Assembly: GCF_001955695.1 (NCBI RefSeq)
Contig: NZ_CP019236.1
Coordinates: forward strand, 5,580,001-5,644,000
DNA: 64,000 nucleotides
Direction: 5' to 3'
Source of the DNA: Rhodoferax koreense
GTDB lineage: Bacteria; Pseudomonadota; Gammaproteobacteria; Burkholderiales; Burkholderiaceae_C
The notes under the pieces were generated by a model. That model was not told where the DNA came from, did not search any database, and saw only the letters and a list, made by a program, of their open reading frames with translations. Shown here in pieces: positions 43,556-53,199 of the stretch (its first letter is position 1; every line of letters starts with the position of its first letter). The translations under genes were made by a program, and so were the position numbers.

Positions 43556-44741
43556 CAAAAAGCGTCCAGGCCGAGCAGTTGCGAAGCCTGCAGCGCGGTG
43601 GCACGCACTTCTTCCACCGTGGCGCCGGTGATGTTGAGGTGGCCCATCTTGCGGCCGGGCTTGGCTTCGAGCTTGCCGTACAGGTGCAGATGCGTGCCGG
43701 GCAGGGCCAGCACCTCGGCCCAGGGCGGCGCGGTCGGCGCCGTCACCGCCGCGGGGCGCACGCCATTCGCATCGAACCACAGGTCTCCGAGCAGGTTCAG
43801 CATGATGGCGGGGCTGTGCTGGCGCGGCGTCACCAGCGGCAGGCCGGCGAGCGTGCGCACCTGCAGCTCGAACTGGGACACATCGCACGCATCCATGCTG
43901 TAGTGGCCGCTGTTGTGCGGGCGCGGCGCGATCTCGTTGACCACCAGCGCGCCGTCCTGCAGCAGGAAGAATTCGACGCAGAGCACCCCGACGTAGGCCA
44001 GGCCTTCTGCTATCGATTTGGCAGCAGTCACCGCTGACGCCATCTGCGCCAGCGGCAGATTTCCTTCATAAACTTCGGTGACGGCGAGGATGCCCTCGCG
44101 GTGCAGGTTGCGTTGCGGCGGCAGGTGCACCATGGCGCCGTCGCGGCCGCGCGCCACGATCACCGAGCATTCGGCGGCCAGCGGCAGCATCTTCTCGAGC
44201 ACGCAGGTCACGTGCTTGAACTGGGCCCAAGCGGCGGCCAGCGTGGCAGCATCCGCCACACGCACCTGGCCCTTGCCGTCGTAGCCCATGCGCGCGGTCT
44301 TCAGGATGCCGGGCAGCAGCTCGGTTGGCACGGCGGCCAGCGCCTCGGCGCTGTCGATCACCGCGTACGGCGCACACGGCACGCCGCAGCGCACGAAGTG
44401 CGCCTTCTCCTGGGCGCGGTCCTGCGCGATGCCGACGGCGGCGGCATCGGGCGCAACCGGCCGGCTCTTCGCCAGCGCGGCCAGCGCGGGCGCGGGCACG
44501 TTCTCGAATTCGGTGGTGATCGCATCGCAAACGGCCGAGAGCTGCGCCAGCCCTTGCGGGTCCAGGTAGTCGGCGCGGATGTGGTGGTGGCTCACGCGGC
44601 CGGCGGGGCTCGACACGTCCGGGTCGAGCACGGCGGTGAAATAGCCCATGCTTTGCGCCGCGTGCACGAACATGCGGCCCAGCTGGCCGCCGCCCATCAC
44701 GCCGAGCGTGGCGCCGGGGAGGATTCGGTCGAAGGAGGCAC

Positions 44742-44745
<4 letters not shown>
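43555..44745 (-). CDS. purK: N5-carboxyaminoimidazole ribonucleotide synthase
   Basis: A 396-residue ATP-grasp enzyme. It carboxylates aminoimidazole ribonucleotide using ATP and bicarbonate. The N-terminal loop is [18 protein letters not shown]; the ATP-grasp segment includes [12 protein letters not shown]; the metal site is in [15 protein letters not shown]. The start overlaps the purE stop by ATGA. Length slightly exceeds E. coli PurK (355), as usual for this order. Confidence 0.95.
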
Positions 44746-45230
<485 letters not shown>

Positions 45231-45286
45231 GCGGTTTCCTCTAAAGGCTGAATTTTACTTTTGCGCCCGTGCGGCGCGAAAGCGGT

Positions 45287-45314
45287 TTGAAAAGCGCCGC
45301 GCCCCGCCCAAAAT
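45287..45314 (+). promoter_or_regulatory. Candidate sigma-70 promoter for the co-chaperone gene
   Basis: TTGAAA at 45287-45292 and CAAAAT at 45309-45314, a 16-base spacer. It lies 72 bases upstream of the ATG and points away from purE. Confidence 0.35.
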
Positions 45315-45385
45315 AGGGACAAGAAGCTGCCGGTAACATCGCGCATCTTCACGCCAACCAATGGGCCACGCCCCCGGACACTTCC

Positions 45386-46345
45386 ATGATCGACGTCACA
45401 ATCCAAAATTTCGAAAACGAGGTCATCGCCGCCTCGATGCAGACCCCGGTGCTGGTCGACTTCTGGGCGCCTTGGTGCGGCCCGTGCAAGGTCATCGGCC
45501 CCATCCTCGAAAAACTCGAGACCGAATACGCGGGCCGCTTCAAGCTGGTGAAGATCGACTCCGACCAGGAACAACAGCTGGCCCAGGCCTTCGGCATCCG
45601 CAGCATCCCGACCTGCATCCTGGTGATGAACGGCCAGCCGGTGGATGGTTTCACCGGCGCCCAGGTCGAGAGCAAGGTGCGCGAATTCCTCGACAAACAC
45701 GTGCCCGAAGGCGACGGCCTGGGCCTCATGCCCAGCGAAGCCGAGGAGGCCCAGGCCCTGCTCGAATCCGGGGACACCGACGCCGCGCTGATGAAGCTGC
45801 AGGAAGCGCTGGCCGTGAACCCCGCCAACGACGACGCGCGCTACGACTACGTGAAGCTGCTGATCGCCAGCGGCTACCTCGAGGAAGCCGGCCCGGCGCT
45901 GCAGCCGGCGCTGGTGCAGATCCCGGTGCAGATCCGTTTCGACGCGTTGTCGCAATGGCTGAATGCTCTGCATTTCGTAGCACACGACGCCCGTCGCGAT
46001 TGGTCGGTCGGCCAATTCGATGCCAAGATCGCCGAGAACAAGCGCGATTTCGAAACCCGCTTCGCGAAGAGCCGCGTGCTGATGTCGCGCGGCGAATGGA
46101 CCGAGGCCATGGACGAGCTGCTGGAGATCATCATGCGCGACCGCAAGTGGGAAGACGAGGCGCCGCGCAAGGCCTACGTGGCCATCCTGGAACTGCTCAC
46201 CCCGCCCAAGCCCAAGGCCGATGCGGCCGCGACCGGCAAGAGCGCCGGCGGCATCGAACTCATGGGCCAGGCCGCGATGCAGCAGGACGAAACCACGACG
46301 CTGCTCAACAGCTACCGGCGCAAGCTCAGCATGGCGCTGAACTGA
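45386..46345 (+). CDS. cnoX: CnoX/YbbN-type thioredoxin-TPR co-chaperone
   Basis: A 319-residue protein: thioredoxin domain (1-110) with active site WCGPC in DFWAPWCGPCKVIGP, then a TPR-like helical region of about 200 residues (EEAQALLESGDTDAALMKLQ onward). E. coli CnoX has a degenerate SxxC and is a holdase activated by HOCl; proteins with an intact CxxC, as here and in Caulobacter, also have oxidoreductase activity. It should be cytoplasmic, protecting clients and handing them to GroEL or DnaK. It ends three bases before the convergent purC stop. Confidence 0.9.
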   Translation: MIDVTIQNFENEVIAASMQTPVLVDFWAPWCGPCKVIGPILEKLETEYAGRFKLVKIDSDQEQQLAQAFGIRSIPTCILVMNGQPVDGFTGAQVESKVREFLDKHVPEGDGLGLMPSEAEEAQALLESGDTDAALMKLQEALAVNPANDDARYDYVKLLIASGYLEEAGPALQPALVQIPVQIRFDALSQWLNALHFVAHDARRDWSVGQFDAKIAENKRDFETRFAKSRVLMSRGEWTEAMDELLEIIMRDRKWEDEAPRKAYVAILELLTPPKPKADAAATGKSAGGIELMGQAAMQQDETTTLLNSYRRKLSMALN

Positions 46346-46348
46346 GGC

Positions 46349-47254
46349 TCAACCCTTCAGGCGGTCCCAGGCTTCCTGGTACTTGGCGGCCGTCTTCTCC
46401 ACCACTTCCTTCGGCAGCCGCGGCGCGGGCGGGGTCTTGCTCCAGGGCTTGCCGTCGACCAGGGCCTGCTCCAGCCAGTCGCGCACGAACTGCTTGTCGT
46501 AGCTCGGCGGATTGCTGCCTTCCCGGTAGCTTTCGGCAGGCCAGAAGCGCGAGGAATCGGGGGTGAGCACCTCGTCCATCAGGTGCAGCGTGCCGTGCTC
46601 GTCCAGCCCGAATTCGAACTTGGTGTCGGCAATGATGATGCCCTTGGCACGGGCGATGTCGCTGGCCGCGAGGTAGATCGCGATGCTGATGTCGCGGATG
46701 CGGGCGGCCAGATCGGGACCGACGATCTCGACGACTTTCTCGAAGGTGATGTTCTCGTCGTGTTCGCCGGCTTCGGCCTTGGCCGCCGGCGTGAAGATCG
46801 GCGCGGGCAGCCGGCTGGCGTTCTTCAGGCCGGGCGGCAGCGCCACGCCGCAGACGGCCTGGTTCTGCTGGTATTCCTGCCAGCCGCTGCCGGCCAGGTA
46901 GCCGCGTACCACGGCTTCGACCGGAATCGGCTTGAGGCGCTTGACCAGCATGGAACGACCGGTCACCTGCGCCACTTCGTCAGGCGCGACGACGCTTTCG
47001 GGGGCCTCGCCGGTGAGGTGGTTGGGCACCAGATGGCCGAGCTTGTCGAACCAGAACAACGCCATCTGCGTCAGCAGCACCCCCTTGCCGGGAATCGGCT
47101 CGCCCATGATCACGTCGAACGCGGACAACCGGTCGCTGGCCACCATCAGGATGCGGTCGGTGCCCACGGCATAGTTGTCGCGCACCTTGCCGCGCGCCAG
47201 CAGCGGCAGGGATTTGAGGGAGGAGGTGTGGAGGGACGGGGCGGAAGTGGTCAT
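46349..47254 (-). CDS. purC: Phosphoribosylaminoimidazole-succinocarboxamide synthase
   Basis: A 301-residue enzyme of the longer SAICAR synthase type found in this order (E. coli PurC is 237). It joins CAIR and aspartate using [41 protein letters not shown] and [12 protein letters not shown] are family hallmarks, with the C-terminal [12 protein letters not shown]. It is downstream of fba and in the same direction, but a terminator separates them. Confidence 0.96.
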   Translation of the reverse strand: MTTSAPSLHTSSLKSLPLLARGKVRDNYAVGTDRILMVASDRLSAFDVIMGEPIPGKGVLLTQMALFWFDKLGHLVPNHLTGEAPESVVAPDEVAQVTGRSMLVKRLKPIPVEAVVRGYLAGSGWQEYQQNQAVCGVALPPGLKNASRLPAPIFTPAAKAEAGEHDENITFEKVVEIVGPDLAARIRDISIAIYLAASDIARAKGIIIADTKFEFGLDEHGTLHLMDEVLTPDSSRFWPAESYREGSNPPSYDKQFVRDWLEQALVDGKPWSKTPPAPRLPKEVVEKTAAKYQEAWDRLKG

Positions 47255-47335
47255 GTCTTGGAAAGTCCGGTGTGCAAGGTGCAGTGGGAGGCGCGAAAGG
47301 CAGTCGGCTATTGTCCCTCAAGGGCCGCGCCAAGC

Positions 47336-47364
47336 AAAAAGCCACCGCGCGGCGGTGGCTTTCT
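47336..47364 (-). terminator. Rho-independent terminator after fba
   Basis: On the minus strand a GCCACCGC/GCGGTGGC stem (47341-47348 with 47352-47359) is followed by TTTTT at 47336-47340. It lies 23 bases past the fba stop. Confidence 0.85.
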
Positions 47365-47386
47365 AGAGGGCGCAACGCGCCGAGGT

Positions 47387-48451
47387 TCAAGCGACGACTT
47401 GCGCCAACTCGCCCTTGGCGTACTTGCCGGCCACGACCTGCAGGCTTTCACCCTTGATCTTGCTGCCCTGGCCTTCGCAGCCGAATTCCACATAACGCTG
47501 GCGGGCGATGGCCTTGGCGGCTTCGCGGGCGGGCTTGAGGTATTCGCGCGGGTCGAACTTCTCGGGGTTTTCGAAGAAGAACTTGCGGATCGCGGCCGTC
47601 ATCGCCAGGCGGATGTCGGTGTCGATGTTGATCTTGCGCACGCCGTGCTTGATGGCTTCCTGGATTTCCTCGACCGGCACGCCGTAGGTTTCCTTCATGG
47701 CGCCGCCGTATTTGCGGATCTCTTCCAGCAGGTTCTGCGGCACGCTGGAGCTGCCGTGCATCACCAGGTGGGTGTTGGGGATGCGGCGGTGGATTTCCTT
47801 GATGCGGTCGATGGCCAGGATGTCGCCCGTGGGCTTGCGCGTGAACTTGTAGGCGCCGTGGCTGGTGCCGATGGCGATGGCCAGGGCGTCGATCTGCGTG
47901 CGCTTGACGAAGTCGGCGGCCTGCTCGGGATCGGTGAGCAGCTGGTCGCGGGTCATGGTGGCGTCGGTGCCGTGGCCGTCTTCCTTGTCGCCGCGCATGG
48001 TCTCGAGCGAGCCGAGCATGCCGAGTTCGCCCTCGACGGTGACGCCGACGCGGTGCGCCATGTCGGCGACCTTCTGCGTGACTTCCACGTTGTAGTCGTA
48101 GCTGGCGATGGTCTTGCCGTCGGCCTGCAGCGAGCCGTCCATCATCACCGAGCTGAAGCCCAGGTCGATGGCGCCGCGGCAGACGTCGGGGCTCTGGCCG
48201 TGGTCCTGGTGCATCACCAGCGGCACGTTGGGCCAGGTTTCGATGGCGGCTTCGATCAGGTGCTTGACGAAGGGTTCGCCCGCGTATTTGCGAGCGCCGG
48301 CGCTGGCCTGCAGGATGACCGGGGCGCCGACTTCATGGGCGGCGGACATCACGGCCTGCACCTGCTCCAGGTTGTTGACGTTAAAGGCCGGAATGCCGTA
48401 GCCGTTGAGGGCCGCGTGGTCCAGCAGTTCGCGCATCGAAACAAGTGCCAT
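47387..48451 (-). CDS. fba: Class II fructose-bisphosphate aldolase
   Basis: A 354-residue class IIB (Calvin-cycle/CbbA-like) zinc aldolase. It starts [20 protein letters not shown]. Zinc ligands and catalytic residues are in [35 protein letters not shown] and [10 protein letters not shown]; the [12 protein letters not shown] motif binds phosphate. It interconverts fructose 1,6-bisphosphate with the two triose phosphates. A TGGTAAC direct repeat lies about 70-85 bases upstream. Confidence 0.96.
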   Translation of the reverse strand: MALVSMRELLDHAALNGYGIPAFNVNNLEQVQAVMSAAHEVGAPVILQASAGARKYAGEPFVKHLIEAAIETWPNVPLVMHQDHGQSPDVCRGAIDLGFSSVMMDGSLQADGKTIASYDYNVEVTQKVADMAHRVGVTVEGELGMLGSLETMRGDKEDGHGTDATMTRDQLLTDPEQAADFVKRTQIDALAIAIGTSHGAYKFTRKPTGDILAIDRIKEIHRRIPNTHLVMHGSSSVPQNLLEEIRKYGGAMKETYGVPVEEIQEAIKHGVRKINIDTDIRLAMTAAIRKFFFENPEKFDPREYLKPAREAAKAIARQRYVEFGCEGQGSKIKGESLQVVAGKYAKGELAQVVA

Positions 48452-48518
48452 GGTGGTGGTTCCAGAGAGTTGAGGATTCAGAAATAGATCGATGGCCGGG
48501 CGGCAACGCGGCGGGCCG

Positions 48519-48536
48519 TGGTAACCGCTTGGTAAC
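48519..48536. promoter_or_regulatory. TGGTAAC direct repeat upstream of fba
   Basis: TGGTAAC at 48519-48525 and again at 48530-48536, an 11-base period. It sits in the 96-base gap between the sensor kinase stop and fba. The same core (as GTTACCA) occurs at 52993-52999 upstream of pyk. Possible binding site of an unidentified regulator. Confidence 0.3.
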
Positions 48537-48547
48537 TTTGTCAGATT

Positions 48548-49918
48548 TTAACGTTCCCCCGCATTGGCAGCCACTGCGAAAGACAGCCTGTAACAACTGC
48601 GCCAATCCGGCGCGTCCGCCAGCCGCTCGAAATGGCCGCTGTGCACCTCGGCCACGCGGGCCACGATCTTCAGGCCCAGGCCGAGGCTCTCGGCGGATCT
48701 GGCGCGGGGCGCATGGGCTTCGGCACCAGGCTCGGCGCCCTGTCCGGTGCCTTCTCCGGCACGGTCGCAGACCTGCAGCCAGGCCGAGCCGGCGTCCTGT
48801 CCGGTCTGGATCTCGATCACCGTGCCCGCCGGCGTATGCCGCAAGGCGTTCTCCACGAGGTTGCGCAGCGCCATCTCGATCGGCAGCGGATGGCCGGACA
48901 CGACCACGCTGCCGGTATCGCTCACGCCGATCTCCTGCCCGCCGTCCCAGGCCGCCTGCGCATATTCGGCCGCGACGCGCTGCGCCAACGCCTGCAGTTC
49001 CACCGGCTGCGCGGCTTCGGCCAGTTCGCTGCGGCTGGCACGGGCCAGCGCCAGCAACTGCGCGAGGACGTGGCCGGCCTTGAGCGCGTCCCGCTCCACC
49101 CGTTGCAATGCCTGGCCGTGTTCGTCGGGCGCCATCGGACTCTGAAGCGCCTTGGCCTGCAGCGCGAGCGAGGCCAGCGGCGTGCGCAACTCGTGCGCCA
49201 CTTCGCTGGCGAGCTGGCGTTCGCGCAGCAACGCGGCCTGCTGGCCGTCGATCAGCGTATTGATCGAATGCACGACCGAATCGAACTCCCGGTACGGATG
49301 GCGCGCGATCAGCCGCTCGGCCTTGGCCGCGTCGAGCCGCGCCACGTCGTCCGACAAGCGGTACAGCGGCCTCAGGCCGCGCCAGACGGCCAGGCCGAGC
49401 GCCAGGGACACCACCGGCAGCAGCCACATGCCGGGCTCGGCGATCTGCTCGGCGATGTCGGAGGCCAGGTCGTCGCGCTCCTGCACGGCCAGCAACACCA
49501 TCACCTTGCGTCCGTGGTCGGTATCCCACTGCGAAAAACTGCGCCACGCGACCGGCGGCATGCCGAGTTGCAGATCGGCGAAGCCCTCCCCGGCACTGAA
49601 CGCAGGCAAGGGTGCCTCGCCGGTATGGTTGACGAGCGCGCCCTGCGCGTTCCAGACCACGATGCTCAGCGACTGCTGGTAGTCGTGGCTGCGCAGCCCG
49701 GGCATGGGGATGCGCGAGGTGCTGCGTTCGCTCGGCATGAGTTGGGCCTCGCGCAGGTTGAGCAGCATGGCGGCAGCACTGGCCAGATGGCCGTCGGTGA
49801 GCTCGTCGGCCTCGTGGATGCCGGTGCGGTAGGCCACGACCACGAAGCTGCCCCAGACCAGGAACAGGGCGCCGAGCGCCCACAGCAGCAGATGCCGGCT
49901 CAGCGAGGGGCGCGTCAT
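48548..49918 (-). CDS. Sensor histidine kinase, QseC/PmrB-like
   Basis: A 456-residue membrane kinase: helix about 8-30, periplasmic region about 31-162, helix about 163-180, phosphoacceptor H242 in [16 protein letters not shown] box LVENALRHTP, and G boxes in VCDRAGEGTG and SLGLGLKIVARV. The segment between the G boxes is unusually long and rich in Ala, Glu and Arg. It follows its response regulator by 52 bases. Membership of the QseC/PmrB group is from general similarity and from the box in the promoter. Confidence 0.88.
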   Translation of the reverse strand: MTRPSLSRHLLLWALGALFLVWGSFVVVAYRTGIHEADELTDGHLASAAAMLLNLREAQLMPSERSTSRIPMPGLRSHDYQQSLSIVVWNAQGALVNHTGEAPLPAFSAGEGFADLQLGMPPVAWRSFSQWDTDHGRKVMVLLAVQERDDLASDIAEQIAEPGMWLLPVVSLALGLAVWRGLRPLYRLSDDVARLDAAKAERLIARHPYREFDSVVHSINTLIDGQQAALLRERQLASEVAHELRTPLASLALQAKALQSPMAPDEHGQALQRVERDALKAGHVLAQLLALARASRSELAEAAQPVELQALAQRVAAEYAQAAWDGGQEIGVSDTGSVVVSGHPLPIEMALRNLVENALRHTPAGTVIEIQTGQDAGSAWLQVCDRAGEGTGQGAEPGAEAHAPRARSAESLGLGLKIVARVAEVHSGHFERLADAPDWRSCYRLSFAVAANAGER

Positions 49919-49970
49919 CGCGGCCTGCCCGCCTTGGCGCGCAGGGGGCGAAGTGGCGGCCGCGCGTGTT

Positions 49971-50654
49971 TCATTCTTCCCTGGGAATGAAATAGCCCAC
50001 GCCGCGCATGGTGACGATCACGCCATCGCCGAGCTTGCGGCGCAGGTGGTGCACGTGCACCTCCACGGTGTTGCTCTCCACCGTGTCCTGCCAGTTGTAG
50101 AGCCGGGCCTCGAGTTGGGCGCGCGACTGCACCCGGCCGCGCGATTCGAGCAGCACCAGCAGCAGCGTGAATTCGCGTGGCGACAGGTCCACCGGCCGGC
50201 CGCGGCGCAGCACCGTATGGTTCGCCGGGTCGACCACGAGTTCGCCATGCGACAGCAGCGGATGCGCACGGCCCGCGGCACGGCGCAGCAGGGCGCGCAT
50301 GCGGGCCTCGAGTTCGTCCACGTCGAAGGGTTTGGTGAGGTAGTCGTCGGCGCCGAGGTTGAGCCCGCTGATGCGGTCGCTCACCTGGTCGCGCGCGGTC
50401 ATGATGAGTACCGGGGTCTGCGGGTCGGGCAGGGCCTTGCCGCCGGGCGCGTGGCGCAGCCGCTGCAGCAGTTCGACACCGTCGCCATCGACCAGGCCCA
50501 GGTCGAGCAACACCAGGTCGAACGCCTCTTGGCCGAGCGCCTCCCAGGCGGCGGCGATGGAAAAACAGACGTCCACCGCGTAGCCGCGCTGGCGCAGGTT
50601 GGCCTGCAGGCCTTCCGCGATGCCGTCGTCGTCTTCCACCACCAGGATGCGCAT
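49971..50654 (-). CDS. OmpR-family response regulator, QseB/PmrA-like
   Basis: A 227-residue regulator. The receiver domain has phosphoacceptor D51 (LVLLDLGLVDGDG) and the KPF lysine; the output domain ends in MRGVGYFIPRE. Start ATG 50654 gives MRILVVEDDDGIAEGL, the standard opening. A CTTAAG-N5-GTTAAG direct repeat lies 39 bases upstream of the start, matching the PmrA/QseB type of box, so autoregulation is likely. Confidence 0.9.
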   Translation of the reverse strand: MRILVVEDDDGIAEGLQANLRQRGYAVDVCFSIAAAWEALGQEAFDLVLLDLGLVDGDGVELLQRLRHAPGGKALPDPQTPVLIMTARDQVSDRISGLNLGADDYLTKPFDVDELEARMRALLRRAAGRAHPLLSHGELVVDPANHTVLRRGRPVDLSPREFTLLLVLLESRGRVQSRAQLEARLYNWQDTVESNTVEVHVHHLRRKLGDGVIVTMRGVGYFIPREE

Positions 50655-50692
50655 AAGCTCTATTGTGTGCGAAAGGAGACCGCGGCCGGACA

Positions 50693-50709
50693 CTTAAGCC
50701 TGCGTTAAG
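50693..50709. promoter_or_regulatory. PmrA/QseB-like box (CTTAAG-N5-GTTAAG)
   Basis: CTTAAG at 50693-50698 and GTTAAG at 50704-50709, direct repeats 11 bases apart, the spacing and sequence type bound by PmrA and QseB dimers. It lies between the divergent response regulator and PAP2 phosphatase genes and could serve both. Confidence 0.6.
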
Positions 50710-50756
50710 GACGCCGGCCTACGCTCGCAGGTTTGCCCTCGCCTGCCCAAGCCGCC

Positions 50757-51485
50757 ATGCTCCTGAACGCCCCGAATCCCCCCCTCGCGCCGCCACTGCC
50801 CGCGCCGCGCAGCCATTTCTGGCGCGTCACCCTGGTCGGCCTGCTGCTGTTGCTGGCCTGGGACGCTTCGGGCCTGGATCTGCCCCTCGCGCGCTGGTTC
50901 GGCACGGCCGAGGGGTTCCCCTGGCGCGAGAACTGGTTCGTCGTCAAGGTGCTGCACGATTCGGCCCAGCGCCTGGGCTGGATCTGGCTGGCCGTCATGA
51001 CGCTGGCGGTGTTCTGGCCGGTGGGCTTCATGCGCCGGCTCAGCCGCGTCGAACGCGCCGGCATGGTCGGCGGCACCTTGGTGGCGCTGCTGGCCATCAT
51101 CTGGCTCAAGCTCGCCAGCCACACCAGCTGCCCATGGGATCTGTCGGAATTCGGCGGCACGGCGACCTACGTCTCGCACTGGAACTGGAGCCTGCGCGAC
51201 GGCGGCGGCGGCCACTGCTTCCCCGGCGGCCATGCGTCCACGGGTTTTGCGCTGGTGACGGGCTATTTCGGCCTGCGCGAACAGGCGCCGCGCGCAGCAC
51301 GCCTGTGGCTGCTGGCCGCGCTGGCCACCGGCTTCGGCCTGGGACTGGTGCAGCAGATGCGCGGTGCGCATTTCACCAGCCACACCCTGTGGACGGCCTG
51401 GATCTGCTGGACCGTGGCGGGGCTGGCCCATGCGGCGCTGCGCCGCTGGCTGGCGCAGTCGCCAGCCGCAGCGACGGTCAGCTGA
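50757..51485 (+). CDS. PAP2 family membrane phosphatase
   Basis: A 242-residue inner-membrane protein with about five or six helices. The phosphatase motifs are recognisable but divergent: LKLASHTSCPWDLSEFGG in place of KX6RP, FPGGHASTGFA in place of PSGH, and RGAHFTSHTLWTAWI for motif 3. These belong to a PAP2 subgroup with the CPWDL signature. Expected to remove phosphate from a lipid such as undecaprenyl diphosphate, phosphatidylglycerol phosphate or lipid A. Its divergence from a PmrA/QseB-like regulator with a matching box fits envelope remodelling. The stop overlaps pyk by eight bases. Confidence 0.85.
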   Translation: MLLNAPNPPLAPPLPAPRSHFWRVTLVGLLLLLAWDASGLDLPLARWFGTAEGFPWRENWFVVKVLHDSAQRLGWIWLAVMTLAVFWPVGFMRRLSRVERAGMVGGTLVALLAIIWLKLASHTSCPWDLSEFGGTATYVSHWNWSLRDGGGGHCFPGGHASTGFALVTGYFGLREQAPRAARLWLLAALATGFGLGLVQQMRGAHFTSHTLWTAWICWTVAGLAHAALRRWLAQSPAAATVS

Positions 51486-52938
51486 CCTTGCAGATCTTCA
51501 GCATGTTGGTGCCGCCGGGCGCGCCCATGGGCTCGCCGCAGGTGATGGCGTAGATATCGCCAGACTGCACCAGGCCACGCTTCTTCAGGTGGGCCTCGGC
51601 CTGTTCCAGCGCGGTGTCGCGATCGGTCTGCGGGTCCATCAGCAGCGGCCGCACGTTGCGGTACAGCGCGAGCTTGCGCTGCGTGGCGATGCGCGAGGTC
51701 AAGGCGTAGATCGGGATGTGGGCGCGATGCCGGCTCATCCACAGCAGCGTCGAGCCTGACTCGGTGAGGGCCACGATGGCCTTGGCGCCGAGGTGGTGGG
51801 CGGTGAACAGCGCGCCCATGGCGATCGACTGGTCGATGCGGGCGTATTTCTTGCCGCTGAAGTCGGCATCGAGCTCCAGGTCTTCCGCAGCCTCGGCGGC
51901 TTCGCAGATGCGGCTCATCTCCCGCACGGTCTCGAGCGGGTATTTGCCGGATGCGGTCTCGGCCGAGAGCATGACCGCGTCGGTGCCGTCGAGCACGGCG
52001 TTGGCCACGTCGCTGACCTCGGCGCGGGTGGGCACCGGATTCGTGATCATCGACTCCATCATCTGCGTGGCGGTGATGACCACCTTGTCCATCTCGCGCG
52101 CCATGCGGATCATCTTCTTCTGCAGTGCCGGCACGGTCGCATTGCCGACCTCCACCGCCAGGTCGCCGCGCGCCACCATGATGCCGTCGCTCGCGCGCAA
52201 AATCTCTTCCAGCCGCGGAATGGCCTCGGCACGCTCGATCTTGGCGATCATGCCGGGCTTGTGGCCGAACTCGGCGGCCGCCACGTTGCACAGCTGGCGC
52301 GCCATTTCCATGTCGGTGGCGTTCTTCGGGAAGCTCACCGCGACGTAGTCGGCCTGGAAGCTCATCGCGGTCTTGATGTCCTCCATGTCCTTGGCGGTGA
52401 GCGCCGGCGCGGTGAGGCCGCCGCCCTCCTTGTTGATGCCCTTGTTGTTGGAGAGCTCCCCGCCGAGCTTGACCGTGGTGTGCACCTGCTCGCCGCGCAC
52501 GGCGTCCACGGTGAGCACGATCAGGCCGTCGTTGAGCAGCAGCCGGTCGCCGGCCTTCACGTCGCGCGGCAGGTCCTTGTAGTCGAGGCCGACGCCGTCC
52601 AGGTCGCCCGGCTCGCTGCGCGCGGCATCGAGCACGAACTTGGCGCCGGGCTCGAGCCAGACCTTGCCTTCGGCGAACTTGCCCACCCGGATCTTCGGCC
52701 CCTGCAGGTCGGCCATGATGGCCACTTCCCGGCCGGCGCGGCGCGCGGCCTCGCGCACCATCTGCGCCCGGTCGATGTGGTCCTGCGCCTTGCCGTGGCT
52801 GAAGTTCAGCCGCACCACGCTGACCTTGTTCTGGATCATCTTCACCAGCAGTTCCATGTCGCTGGACGCCGGCCCGAGGGTGGCAACGATCTTGGTGGCG
52901 TGGCGCGAGATGCGGGTATCACGGGTGTCGCTTTGCAT
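51478..52938 (-). CDS. pyk: Pyruvate kinase
   Basis: A 486-residue type II-like pyruvate kinase. It starts MQSDTRDTRISRHATKIVAT and has LGPASSDMELL, VVRLNFSHG, the catalytic Lys region in VSFPKNATDMEMA, the signature IEVARGDLAVE-like segment (MVARGDLAVEVGNATVPALQ) and MLSAETASGKYPLE. It makes pyruvate and ATP from phosphoenolpyruvate. GGAGA lies five bases upstream of the ATG. The upstream region has an A/T-rich TGTAATTTAATT stretch (52950-52961). Confidence 0.96.
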   Translation of the reverse strand: MQSDTRDTRISRHATKIVATLGPASSDMELLVKMIQNKVSVVRLNFSHGKAQDHIDRAQMVREAARRAGREVAIMADLQGPKIRVGKFAEGKVWLEPGAKFVLDAARSEPGDLDGVGLDYKDLPRDVKAGDRLLLNDGLIVLTVDAVRGEQVHTTVKLGGELSNNKGINKEGGGLTAPALTAKDMEDIKTAMSFQADYVAVSFPKNATDMEMARQLCNVAAAEFGHKPGMIAKIERAEAIPRLEEILRASDGIMVARGDLAVEVGNATVPALQKKMIRMAREMDKVVITATQMMESMITNPVPTRAEVSDVANAVLDGTDAVMLSAETASGKYPLETVREMSRICEAAEAAEDLELDADFSGKKYARIDQSIAMGALFTAHHLGAKAIVALTESGSTLLWMSRHRAHIPIYALTSRIATQRKLALYRNVRPLLMDPQTDRDTALEQAEAHLKKRGLVQSGDIYAITCGEPMGAPGGTNMLKICKVS

Positions 52939-53199
52939 GGGGTCTCCGATGTAATTTAATTTCTATTTTCACATGAAAAAAGTGACGAACGAGTTACCAC
53001 TTGCACGGGCTTTGGCATCGTTTTCTTCCGGTTACACCAAACGTGGTAAAAACTTCGACGGCCCGGCAACTCGCCATACCTTGATCCCCGTCATCACCGG
53101 CTCATCCGGTGCCGGTACGATCAGGGGGCCGAAAACGCGAACCCATGCACCAGCCGCCCCGGCTCGCTAGGCCATCCTCCAACTCTTCTGTCTCCGCGC

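Noticed and set aside
52973..53170. 65-codon frame upstream of the desaturase containing VITGSSGAGT, like the P-loop of phosphoribulokinase
   Set aside because: Only about ten residues resemble the kinase, no further match follows, and there is no ribosome site. A decayed prkB fragment is possible but not supportable.
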